60,199 nt of DNA from Acidimicrobiales bacterium (GTDB lineage Bacteria; Actinomycetota; Acidimicrobiia; Acidimicrobiales; GCA-2861595): assembly GCA_035540975.1 (NCBI GenBank), contig DATLFN010000016.1, positions 1 through 60,199 on the forward strand. Reading direction: 5' to 3'. Under the pieces are notes generated by a model that worked only from the letters and a program-made list of their open reading frames with translations, was not told the origin of the DNA and did not search any database. Position 1 is the stretch's first letter; each line of letters begins with the position of its first letter. The position numbers were made by a program, and so were the translations under genes. Below, piece by piece: positions 14,762 through 21,606 of this stretch.

Positions 14762-15333
14762 GGAGCTCGGACCGGGCCGACGTCGTCGGCGTGACGCTGG
14801 CCGGCGTGCTCCTCCTCGCCGGCGGCGTCTACGGGGTGGCGCGGGGCCTCGGCGCCTTCGGCGAGGAGGCGTCCGACGACCCCGTGATCACCGACGCGGC
14901 GCGCTCGTTCGTGGACCGCAACGAGCCGTGGCTGTGGCCGGCGGCGGCGGCCCTGGCCGTCCTGGTCGCCTACGTGGGCTGGCGCTGGCTGCGCCGCCAG
15001 CTGGTGGGGGCCCGGGTGACGCGCCTCGACCTCAGCGAGCGGGCGGGCGGGCCGACCTTCGTCCAGGCGGCGCCCGCGGCGGCGGCGCTCGGCCGCGACG
15101 TCGAGTCGTACCCGGGCGTGCAGGCCGCCTCGGCCCGGTTCCTGCGCGACGGCTCGCGCCCGGAGGTCGTGCTCACCGTCGAGGTCGACGACGACGCCGA
15201 CGTGCCGGCCGTCAACCGCCGCATCGAGGAGGAGGCGTTCCCCCGCTTCCGCCAGGCCCTCGAGGTCGACGACGTCGACGCCCGAGTGCGCTACCGCTTC
15301 GCCGCCGGCGTGTCCCCGCGGCGCGCCAGATAA
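14758..15333 (+). CDS. AmaP-like Asp23 membrane anchor protein, 191 aa
   Basis: Two transmembrane segments (residues ~11-28 and ~57-76) surround a short extracytoplasmic loop. The cytoplasmic part starts VTRLDLSERAGGPTFVQAAPAAAALGRDVESYPGVQAASARF and ends NRRIEEEAFPRFRQALEVDDVDARVRYRF, the layout of actinobacterial AmaP-type anchors, which tether Asp23 to the membrane. It is the last gene of the operon, coupled by a GTGA overlap, and repeat A copy 2 follows 17 bases later. Confidence 0.75.
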   Translation: MRSSDRADVVGVTLAGVLLLAGGVYGVARGLGAFGEEASDDPVITDAARSFVDRNEPWLWPAAAALAVLVAYVGWRWLRRQLVGARVTRLDLSERAGGPTFVQAAPAAAALGRDVESYPGVQAASARFLRDGSRPEVVLTVEVDDDADVPAVNRRIEEEAFPRFRQALEVDDVDARVRYRFAAGVSPRRAR

Positions 15334-15350
15334 CGGTCCGTGGCCGCCCC

Positions 15351-15486
15351 CGCCGCCGCAGGCGGCCCCTACGGCTGCGGACACCGGGAAAAGGGACAGG
15401 GCGGAGGCGGGCGAGCTCCGCTCGCCCGCCGGAGCTTGATCCAACTCGAGCGAGTGGAGTGAGCGAAGCGAACGAACGAGGTCGAA
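15351..15486 (+). repeat. Dispersed structured repeat A, copy 2
   Basis: A close copy of 10444-10578. It has GCCGCC-GCA-GGCGGC (15352-15366) and an 11-bp hairpin, GGCGGGCGAGC-TCC-GCTCGCCCGCC (15406-15430). In copy 1 the second stem is shorter and its loop differs by one base. The right end GGAGTGAGCGAAGCGAACGA abuts the stop codon of the minus-strand glycosidase-like gene, so this copy lies at the convergent 3' ends of two genes. Confidence 0.8.
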
Positions 15487-16722
15487 TCAGCCCGACAGGG
15501 GCAGGGTCGGCTCGCGCCGGTCGACCCGGCCGGTCGAGGCCGACCGGCGGGCGGCGGGCCGGACGGCCGCCGGCCGCGCGAAGTAGGCGACGACGGGAGC
15601 GCCCTCGGCCGCCGCCCGATCGAGGGAGGCGACGTCGCGGGTGAACCGGTCGTCGTCGGTCGGAGTGTCGCTGACGACGGCGACGGGCACGCCGGCGTCG
15701 GCCATCGCCCGGCAGGCGTCGGCCAGCCAGACGGACGCCGCACCCGGCACGGGCCGGGGGAGCGGGAACGGGAGGGAGCGGTGGAGGTCGTCGTCGTCGG
15801 CGCCGAGGTGGACGACGTCCAGCGAACGCGCGCAGGCGGTCTCGTAGGCGGCGGCGGTGGCCCGGGCCAGCGCCTGCTCGAGGGGCACGGCCGACGCCGT
15901 CCACCAGCGCAGCGCCCGGGTCACGGCGGTGGCGGGCACGCCGGCGCCCGCGCCGTACCGGTCCCTGCGGTCGGCCAGCCAGGCCCCGAGATGGTGACGC
16001 TCGATGCCCGCGGACCGCCCGAGCAGGAGGTCGACCAGGAGGCGGTCGAGCTCGTAGACGGGCAGCACCCGGGTGCCGAAGCCGACCACGGCCTGAGGCT
16101 GTCGCTCCTTGACCGCTTCGAAGGCCAGCACGTGGGCGGCGAGGAGGTGGTCGAGGCACCGGATGGCGGCCCCCACGTCGAGGCGCCGGCCGGGCGGGCA
16201 GTGGCCGCCGAGGTACGACCACAGGGCGGTGACGTTGAGGTCGTCGATCGTCACCCACCGGTGGGTGCGCCCGGCGAAGCGGTCCACCGCCGTCTCCACC
16301 CAGCGCCGGAACCGTTCCGGGGAGTCGGGCCGCAGCCAGAAGTCGACGCCCAGCCACGCCGGGTGGGCCCTCCGGTGCAGCGTGACCACCGGCTGGAGCC
16401 CGTGGTCGTGGCAGGTCTCCAGCAGCCGGCAGTAGTCGCCCAGGGCCCGCCGGTCGAGGCGCCCGTCGAGCGGCTCGCACCGGGCCCACTCCACGCTGAC
16501 GCGGGCGGTCCGGCAACCCTGCTCGGCGGCCCGGGCCAGGTCGGCCTCCCAGCGCGGCCACGAGGCGCTGAGCGACGCGCTCCTCGGTGCCCGCCCTTCC
16601 GCCTCCCACCACGACCAGTTGTTGGCCGGGAGCCCCGGGCGGTTGTAGCCGCCCTCGGCCTCGAAGCCTCCGACCGCCACGCCCAGGCGCAACGGCCGCG
16701 GTCGGGCGAGGGACTCGGCCAT
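15487..16722 (-). CDS. Glycoside hydrolase family 1 homologue with altered catalytic residues, 411 aa
   Basis: A TIM-barrel protein of GH1 type: LRLGVAVGGFEAEGGYNRPGLPANNW is the N-terminal subsite motif of an actinobacterial GH1 subgroup, CRTARVSVEWARCEP is the second strand, and HDHGLQPVVTLHRRAHPAWL the third. The acid/base segment, normally T.NE., reads WVTIDDLNVTALW. The nucleophile segment, normally (V/I)TENG, reads AVVSDTPTDDDRF. Both catalytic Glu are therefore Asp, so activity may be weak, changed or lost. The ATG at 16722 fits the family start. It is downstream of the Rieske gene on the same strand. Confidence 0.75.
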   Translation of the reverse strand: MAESLARPRPLRLGVAVGGFEAEGGYNRPGLPANNWSWWEAEGRAPRSASLSASWPRWEADLARAAEQGCRTARVSVEWARCEPLDGRLDRRALGDYCRLLETCHDHGLQPVVTLHRRAHPAWLGVDFWLRPDSPERFRRWVETAVDRFAGRTHRWVTIDDLNVTALWSYLGGHCPPGRRLDVGAAIRCLDHLLAAHVLAFEAVKERQPQAVVGFGTRVLPVYELDRLLVDLLLGRSAGIERHHLGAWLADRRDRYGAGAGVPATAVTRALRWWTASAVPLEQALARATAAAYETACARSLDVVHLGADDDDLHRSLPFPLPRPVPGAASVWLADACRAMADAGVPVAVVSDTPTDDDRFTRDVASLDRAAAEGAPVVAYFARPAAVRPAARRSASTGRVDRREPTLPLSG

Positions 16723-16811
16723 GCCGAAGTGTGACACGTGCCACACCCTCTCCGTCGGGCGAACTCGGAGTCCGAACGACCCGGATCCGGTCGTCGGGCG
16801 CCGGGTCGGGG

Positions 16812-18548
16812 CTAGGCCTCGCCCTCGTCGAACAGGGCCTCGCCCCGTCGCAGCCGGAAGGCGATCTGGACGACCTGGGCCAGCTCCCGGCGGGTGGGCG
16901 TGTGGGCGGCGAGGAAGCGTGCGCACCCGGCCAGGACGAGCGCTCCCTCCTCCGAGCCGGCCGGCCAGGCCGAGAACTGCCGCACCGCCGCCTCGTAGGT
17001 CTGGTACCAGTGGAACCCGGCGTCCTCGGCCAGCAGCGCCCGGCCCAGGGCGGCCACCAGCGCGTCGGGGTCGCCGCCCCGGCGCAGCCAGCCGTAGGCG
17101 ATGGCGCCCGCCTCGTCCACCCCGCCCTGCCGGTCCCAGCAGGCCTGGAGCTCCTCGAGGCGCACGTCGCCGTCGACGCTGGGCAGCCGTGCCGCCGGGA
17201 CGTTCAGGAAGCGGTCGAGGTGGACCTTGAGCGCCCCGTGGATCACGCCGCGCAGCAGCTCGGGCGACGGGGCGCGCACGAGCGCCCGGTGGACGGCGTT
17301 GGCCGACGTGAAGGCGTGGTGGACGACGTCCCAGTCGCCGTGGTCGTTCTGGGTGTGGAACCGGGTGATGCGCAGCGCCGCCGCGTAGGCGACGGCCCGG
17401 CCCAGCTGCTCGGGCGTGGCGCCCGCCGCCACCGCGTCGCACAGCGCGTCGACGATCCCGGCCGGGTCGTCGCCGAGCACGGCCCAGGCGAGCCCGGCGA
17501 CGTCGTTCCACGTCCCCCGCCGGGGCTCTCCCGCCGCCACCAGGTGGGGCAGGCGGAGCGCCGCGTCCGCCGCCAGTCCCGCCAGGTCGGACGGGTGGCG
17601 CCAGCGACCCTCCTCCTCGGAGCGGGCCGCCCGAGCCGTCCCCGGGACCAGCGACGTGAGCACGGCCGCGGCCATGCCGTCGCCCAGCAGCTCCAGCGCC
17701 TCGAACGCCTTGTTGGTGAAGTCGACGGTGTGGCCCCCGTCGAGGAAGACGTGGTCGGTGGCGGCCGCCGTCATCATCCGGGCCACGTCGTCCGGGGCCA
17801 TTCCCGCCTCCAGCGCGGTCAGCAGGGTGCGCTCGGCGGCCGCGGCGTTGCGGTTCTCCACGAACCGCCGGTACCACCCGACGAGCCGCTCGGGCCCCAC
17901 GTCGCCCGAGCCGAGGGGCCGCAGCGGGAAGCTCGGCGGGCGGCCCCGGGTGTCGCGGGACACGAACGCCAGCCCGTGGACCAGCGCCCGTGGGCGGTCG
18001 TGGGGATCGAGGGAGGGGAGGACGTTCGCCATGGCGACGAGCACCGTCAGGCCGGCGCCCCACCCGGCGTCCCGGTAGGTGGTGCCGAACTCCACGCCTT
18101 CCCGCACGACCTCCTCGGCGGCCACGCCGGCGTCCAGCAGGGCCAGCGTGGCCTTGGCGGTGACCAGCGTGAGGCCCTGCTCGAGGCCCTCCTCCAGGCG
18201 CCGGCGCTGGTGGGCCACCACTGCGGCACGGGCCGCCTCGCCGGCCTCCTCCACCACGACGACCACCCGGCCGTCGTCGATCGACACCGGGTAGGCCCGC
18301 ACGTCGTCGGCGAAGGGGTTCATGGTGCCGCCCGACGACAGGTCGAAGCGGGCGTGGTGCCAGTGGCACGTCACCAGGCCGTCCTCGACGGTGCCGCGGT
18401 GCAGCGGGAAGCCCATGTGCGGGCAGCGGTCGTCCAGGGCGTACGCCCGGCCGTCGGACCAGAACACGCACACCGGCTGGGCGCCCGCCTTCCCGGTGAG
18501 GCACCCCTTTTCCCGGAGCTCCTCGACGGTGCCGACGTCTACGCGCAC
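16812..18548 (-). CDS. Rieske [2Fe-2S] protein with large helical C-terminal domain, 578 aa
   Basis: The first ~105 residues form a Rieske domain: cluster ligands are in CPHMGFPLHRG and CHWHHARFDLSSGG (Cys-X-His ... Cys-X2-His), followed by VRAYPVSIDDGRVVV. The remaining ~470 residues are mostly alpha-helical with no motif I can name, and no mononuclear-iron triad is evident, so this is not a standard ring-hydroxylating oxygenase. Recurrent His-rich spots (FHTQNDHGDWDVVHHAFTS, NVPAARL) could bind metal or haem. The GTG at 18548 is preferred to the ATG at 18599 because TACGGT lies six bases upstream and because the longer form would overlap the divergent mca gene. Confidence 0.75.
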   Translation of the reverse strand: MRVDVGTVEELREKGCLTGKAGAQPVCVFWSDGRAYALDDRCPHMGFPLHRGTVEDGLVTCHWHHARFDLSSGGTMNPFADDVRAYPVSIDDGRVVVVVEEAGEAARAAVVAHQRRRLEEGLEQGLTLVTAKATLALLDAGVAAEEVVREGVEFGTTYRDAGWGAGLTVLVAMANVLPSLDPHDRPRALVHGLAFVSRDTRGRPPSFPLRPLGSGDVGPERLVGWYRRFVENRNAAAAERTLLTALEAGMAPDDVARMMTAAATDHVFLDGGHTVDFTNKAFEALELLGDGMAAAVLTSLVPGTARAARSEEEGRWRHPSDLAGLAADAALRLPHLVAAGEPRRGTWNDVAGLAWAVLGDDPAGIVDALCDAVAAGATPEQLGRAVAYAAALRITRFHTQNDHGDWDVVHHAFTSANAVHRALVRAPSPELLRGVIHGALKVHLDRFLNVPAARLPSVDGDVRLEELQACWDRQGGVDEAGAIAYGWLRRGGDPDALVAALGRALLAEDAGFHWYQTYEAAVRQFSAWPAGSEEGALVLAGCARFLAAHTPTRRELAQVVQIAFRLRRGEALFDEGEA

Positions 18549-18554
18549 GGTGCC

Positions 18555-18560
18555 ACCGTA
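18555..18560 (-). promoter_or_regulatory. -10 element of the Rieske-protein gene
   Basis: On the minus strand TACGGT lies six bases before the GTG at 18548, in the 32-base gap shared with the divergent mca gene. Confidence 0.5.
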
Positions 18561-18580
18561 GGCCTGCGCGAGGATGATGG

Positions 18581-19390
18581 ATGGCAACGCTGGTGACATT
18601 CCACGCCCACCCCGACGACGAGGCGATCGCGTGCGGGGGCACGATGGCCCGGGCGGCCGCCGAGGGGCACCGGGTCGTCCTCGTGGTCGCCACCCGCGGA
18701 GAGCACGGAGAGGTGGAGGAGGGCTTCCTCGCCCCCGGGGAGACGCTGGGCGACCGGCGCACCCAGGAGACGCTGGCCGCCGCCCAGGTGCTCGGCGTGT
18801 CCCGGGTGGAGTTCCTCGGCTACCGCGACTCGGGAATGATCGGCATGCCCGAGAACGACGCGCCCGGCTGCTTCTGGCAGGCCGACGTGGACGAGGCGGC
18901 GGCCCGCCTGGCCGCCATCCTGGAGGACGAGCGGGCCGACGTCCTGACCGTCTACGACGACCACGGCAACTACGGGCACCCCGACCACATCCAGGTGTAC
19001 CGGGTGGGCGTGCGGGCGGCCGAGCTGGCGGGCACGCCGGCGGTGTACGAGTCGACCATGAACCGTGACCGGATCACCGAGATGATGGCCCTGGCGGCCG
19101 AGGGGATGGACACCCCCGAGGCGGAGGAGGCGGCCGGCGACCTCGACCTGGAGACGTTCGGCACGCCGGGCGAGCTCATCACCACCACCGTGGACGTCAC
19201 CGCCTACCTCGACCAGAAGCGCAAGGCCATGGCCGCCCACGCCAGCCAGATCAGCGAGTCGTCGTTCTTCCTGCGCCTGGACGCGGACACCTTCCGGGCG
19301 ATGTGGGGCACCGAGTGGTTCGTCCGCCGGGGCGCTCCGGAGGGCACCCGGGAGGACTGGCTGCTGGGACCGGCGCCGGCGCCGGCGTGA
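18581..19390 (+). CDS. mca: Mycothiol S-conjugate amidase / PIG-L family deacetylase, 269 aa
   Basis: A zinc-dependent LmbE/PIG-L family amidase. The zinc site AHPDDEAIACGG is at residues 9-20 and the distal histidine motif GNYGHPDHIQVYR is near residue 127. GEHGEVEEGFL and FLGYRDSGMIGMP are typical of the Mca/MshB branch, which cleaves mycothiol conjugates during detoxification or deacetylates the mycothiol precursor. I cannot separate Mca from MshB with certainty; the TVDVTAYLDQKRKAMAAHASQ helix favours Mca. The ATG at 18581 puts the zinc motif at the usual distance. The stop overlaps the next gene (GTGA). Confidence 0.85.
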   Translation: MATLVTFHAHPDDEAIACGGTMARAAAEGHRVVLVVATRGEHGEVEEGFLAPGETLGDRRTQETLAAAQVLGVSRVEFLGYRDSGMIGMPENDAPGCFWQADVDEAAARLAAILEDERADVLTVYDDHGNYGHPDHIQVYRVGVRAAELAGTPAVYESTMNRDRITEMMALAAEGMDTPEAEEAAGDLDLETFGTPGELITTTVDVTAYLDQKRKAMAAHASQISESSFFLRLDADTFRAMWGTEWFVRRGAPEGTREDWLLGPAPAPA

Positions 19391-20511
19391 GCGCCAGCTG
19401 GGTCCACACCGGGTACGCCCAGCGCATCGTCTTCGGCCCGGGGAGCGTCGAGCGGGTCGGCGAGCTGTGCGCCGCCGTCGGGATGCGGCGGGCCCTGCTG
19501 GTGACGACCGAGGGGCGGGGCGCCTCCGCCGGGGCCGCCCGCCTCGTCGACGCCGCGGGATCGGCGGGCGTGTCGGTGTCGGTGTTCACCGGCGTTCGGC
19601 CGCACGTGCCGACCTCGGCGGTGGACGCTGCCGTCGGCCGGGCGGGCGCCGAGGGTGTCGACGGCGTGGTGTCGTTCGGCGGCGGGTCGTGCGCCGACCT
19701 GGCCAAGGCCGTCTGCTTCGCCGCCGAGCAGCGGGCCGGTCCCGAGTCGCCCACGTGGGCGGACCGCCCCGTCCTGCCCCACGTCTCGGTGCCCACGACG
19801 TACTCGGGTGCCGAGCTGACGCCGTTCTTCGGCTCGACCGACGAGGCGACGCGGCGCAAGCGGGGCACGTCGTCGCCCGTGCTGGCGCCGGTTGCCGCCG
19901 TGTACGACCCGGTCCTCACGCTCGACACGCCCCCCCGGGTGAGCGCCGAGACGGGCATGAACGCCCTGGCCCACGGGGTGGAGTGCGCGTACTCGCCGAC
20001 CCGGTCGCCCGAGGCCGAGGCGCTGGCCCTGTCGTGCGTCGAGCGGGTGGCGTCGGCGCTGCCGCTCGTGGTCGACGACCCCGCCGACCTCCCCGCCCGC
20101 ACCGCCATGCTCGAGGGCGCCGTGCTCGGCGGGCGGTGCCTCCAGAACGCCTCCATGGGCGTCCACCACGGCCTGTCGCAGCTGCTGGGTGGGCGCACCG
20201 GGCTGCCCCACGGACTGGTGAACGCTCTCGTCCTGCCCCACGCCCTGCGCTTCAACCTCGACGCCATCGGCGACATGGCGGCCCGCCTCGGCACCGCCCT
20301 GGGCGACCCGTCGGACCCCGCCGGCGCGGCGGCCCGCCTGCGCGAGCGGCTCGGCCTGCCCGCCACCCTGGCCGAGTGCGGCGTCACCGCCGACGACGTG
20401 GAGGCGGCCGCCGAGGCGTCGCCGGGCAACGGGAACGTCGCCGGCAACGTCCGGCCCGTGAGCGTCGACGACGCCCGCGCCATCCTCACCGCCGCGCTCA
20501 CCGGCCGGTGA
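19387..20511 (+). CDS. Iron-containing alcohol dehydrogenase, maleylacetate reductase-like, 374 aa
   Basis: A group III metal-dependent dehydrogenase. RIVFGPGSVERVGEL opens the NAD(P)-binding domain, GVVSFGGGSCADLAKAV holds the nucleotide glycine motif and VSVPTTYSGAELTPFF is the maleylacetate-reductase-type PTTY segment. Helical metal-domain motifs are ETGMNALAHGVECAYSP, ASMGVHHGLSQLLGG and LPHGLVNALVLPH. Such enzymes reduce maleylacetate in aromatic-ring degradation, but no ring-cleavage genes are near, so the substrate is uncertain. It is translationally coupled to mca by a GTGA overlap. Confidence 0.82.
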   Translation: MSASWVHTGYAQRIVFGPGSVERVGELCAAVGMRRALLVTTEGRGASAGAARLVDAAGSAGVSVSVFTGVRPHVPTSAVDAAVGRAGAEGVDGVVSFGGGSCADLAKAVCFAAEQRAGPESPTWADRPVLPHVSVPTTYSGAELTPFFGSTDEATRRKRGTSSPVLAPVAAVYDPVLTLDTPPRVSAETGMNALAHGVECAYSPTRSPEAEALALSCVERVASALPLVVDDPADLPARTAMLEGAVLGGRCLQNASMGVHHGLSQLLGGRTGLPHGLVNALVLPHALRFNLDAIGDMAARLGTALGDPSDPAGAAARLRERLGLPATLAECGVTADDVEAAAEASPGNGNVAGNVRPVSVDDARAILTAALTGR

Positions 20512-20564
20512 TCGCTCCCGGGGCGATCTGACCGGCCGGCGGGGGTCGTGCCAAGATCGCCGGC

Positions 20565-20879
20565 ATGTCCGTCGTGCGCATCAACGCCATCAACGTCCCC
20601 GCCGAGCGGGCCGAGGCACTCGCCGCCCGGTTCGCCGCCCGCGCCGGCCAGGTCGAGAAGACCGATGGCTTCGAGGAGTTCCAGCTGCTGCGCCCCACCG
20701 ACGGCCGCGAGACGTGGCTCGTCTACACCCGCTGGGCCGACGACGAGTCGTTCCAGAAGTGGGTCGCCTCACAGGCGTTCAGCCAGGGCCACGCCCAGCC
20801 CGAGGGCGCGACGGCGCCAGTCGCCACCGGCTCGGAGCTGTGGTCGTTCGACCTCGAGCAGCGGGCGACCCGCGCCTGA
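20565..20879 (+). CDS. MhuD/IsdG-like haem-degrading monooxygenase, 104 aa
   Basis: A dimeric ferredoxin-like ABM-fold protein. It resembles mycobacterial MhuD, which degrades haem and releases iron: VVRINAINVP gives Asn7, FEEFQLLRP is the shared core strand, and FQKWVASQAF gives Trp66, the same numbering as the distortion-inducing Trp in MhuD. A haem-ligand candidate is His76 in FSQGHAQ, one residue off MhuD His75. The tail PVATGSELWSFDLE also matches. ATG start with CAAGAT seven bases upstream. No haem-uptake genes are adjacent. Confidence 0.78.
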   Translation: MSVVRINAINVPAERAEALAARFAARAGQVEKTDGFEEFQLLRPTDGRETWLVYTRWADDESFQKWVASQAFSQGHAQPEGATAPVATGSELWSFDLEQRATRA

Positions 20880-20901
20880 GGGCCCTGAGCGCCGCCCCGA
20901 G

Positions 20902-21273
20902 GTGATCGCCGCGCTGCGCGACGTCCACGTGGCGTGGGCGTGGGTGGTGGTGGTCGGCAACGGCGTGGCCGGCCTGTGGGCGCTGGGCGCCGACCGCTAC
21001 GAGGCGCTGCGGACGAGGGCGCTGTGGTGGTTCACGGCTGCCGCCGAGGTCGCCGTGTTCGTCCAGGTCGTCCTCGGCGTGCGCCTCCTGTCGGGGCGCG
21101 ACACCGAGCGGGCGCAGTTCCACATGTTCTACGGGTTCGTGGCCATCGCGGCCGTCGGCATCCTCTACTCGTACCGCCAGCAGCTGCGCCACCGGGTCCA
21201 CCTGCTGTACGGCCTCGGAGGGCTGTTCGTCATGGGCCTCGCCCTCCGGGCCATGACCATCCCCGCCACCTGA
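20902..21273 (+). CDS. Small polytopic membrane protein, 123 aa
   Basis: Four hydrophobic stretches are visible: AWAWVVVVGNGVAGLWAL (~10-27), WWFTAAAEVAVFVQVVLGV (~40-58), FHMFYGFVAIAAVGILYSY (~70-88) and HLLYGLGGLFVMGLALRAM (~98-117). Histidines in the loops (VHVAWAW, QFHMFYG, RVHLLYG) could bind haem or metal, but no family is recognised. The GTG start at 20902 follows CCGAGG. It lies 22 bases after the MhuD-like gene and probably shares its transcript, a possible hint toward haem handling. Confidence 0.6.
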   Translation: MIAALRDVHVAWAWVVVVGNGVAGLWALGADRYEALRTRALWWFTAAAEVAVFVQVVLGVRLLSGRDTERAQFHMFYGFVAIAAVGILYSYRQQLRHRVHLLYGLGGLFVMGLALRAMTIPAT

Positions 21274-21316
21274 CCGACCGCGGCTGCGAGGCGGCCGCCG
21301 GGCCGGCGCCGTGCCG

Positions 21317-21553
21317 CTACAGGTGGACGACGGGGCAGGTGAGGGTCCGGGTGATGCCGTCGATGAGCTGCACCTTGCTCACCACCATGCGCCCGAGCTC
21401 GTCCACCGAGGCGGCCTCGGCCCGCACGATGACGTCGTACGGACCGGTGACGTCGTCGGCCGAGACGACGCCGTCGATGCGCGCCACCTGGTCGGCCACC
21501 TGCGCCGCCTTGCCGACCTCGGTCTGGATGAGCACGTACGCGGTAACGGCCAC
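21317..21553 (-). CDS. Stand-alone Lrp/AsnC effector-binding (RAM) domain protein, 78 aa
   Basis: The whole protein is one RAM/ACT-like domain: VTAYVLIQTEVGKAAQVADQV, then VVSADDVTGPYDVIVRAEA and the terminal LIDGITRTLTCPVVHL. The DNA-binding HTH of full Lrp/AsnC proteins is absent. In actinobacteria and archaea such single-domain proteins form rings and may modulate Lrp partners or bind amino acids. The GTG start is backed by GAGGAGG. It is divergent from the S9 peptidase gene. Confidence 0.85.
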   Translation of the reverse strand: MAVTAYVLIQTEVGKAAQVADQVARIDGVVSADDVTGPYDVIVRAEAASVDELGRMVVSKVQLIDGITRTLTCPVVHL

Positions 21554-21592
21554 TTGGCTGCCTCCTCGCTGACCTGCCGGGCAGCGGCACTC

Positions 21593-21598
21593 TACCGT
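21593..21598 (+). promoter_or_regulatory. -10 element of the S9 peptidase gene
   Basis: TACCGT lies eight bases before the ATG at 21607. Confidence 0.55.
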
Positions 21599-21606
21599 GG
21601 AGGACC

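Noticed and set aside
14191-15444. Minus-strand frame opposite the DUF6286/AmaP-like genes
   Set aside because: The plus strand has membrane helices, GTGA-coupled starts and family motifs; the minus frame is Arg/Ala-rich noise.
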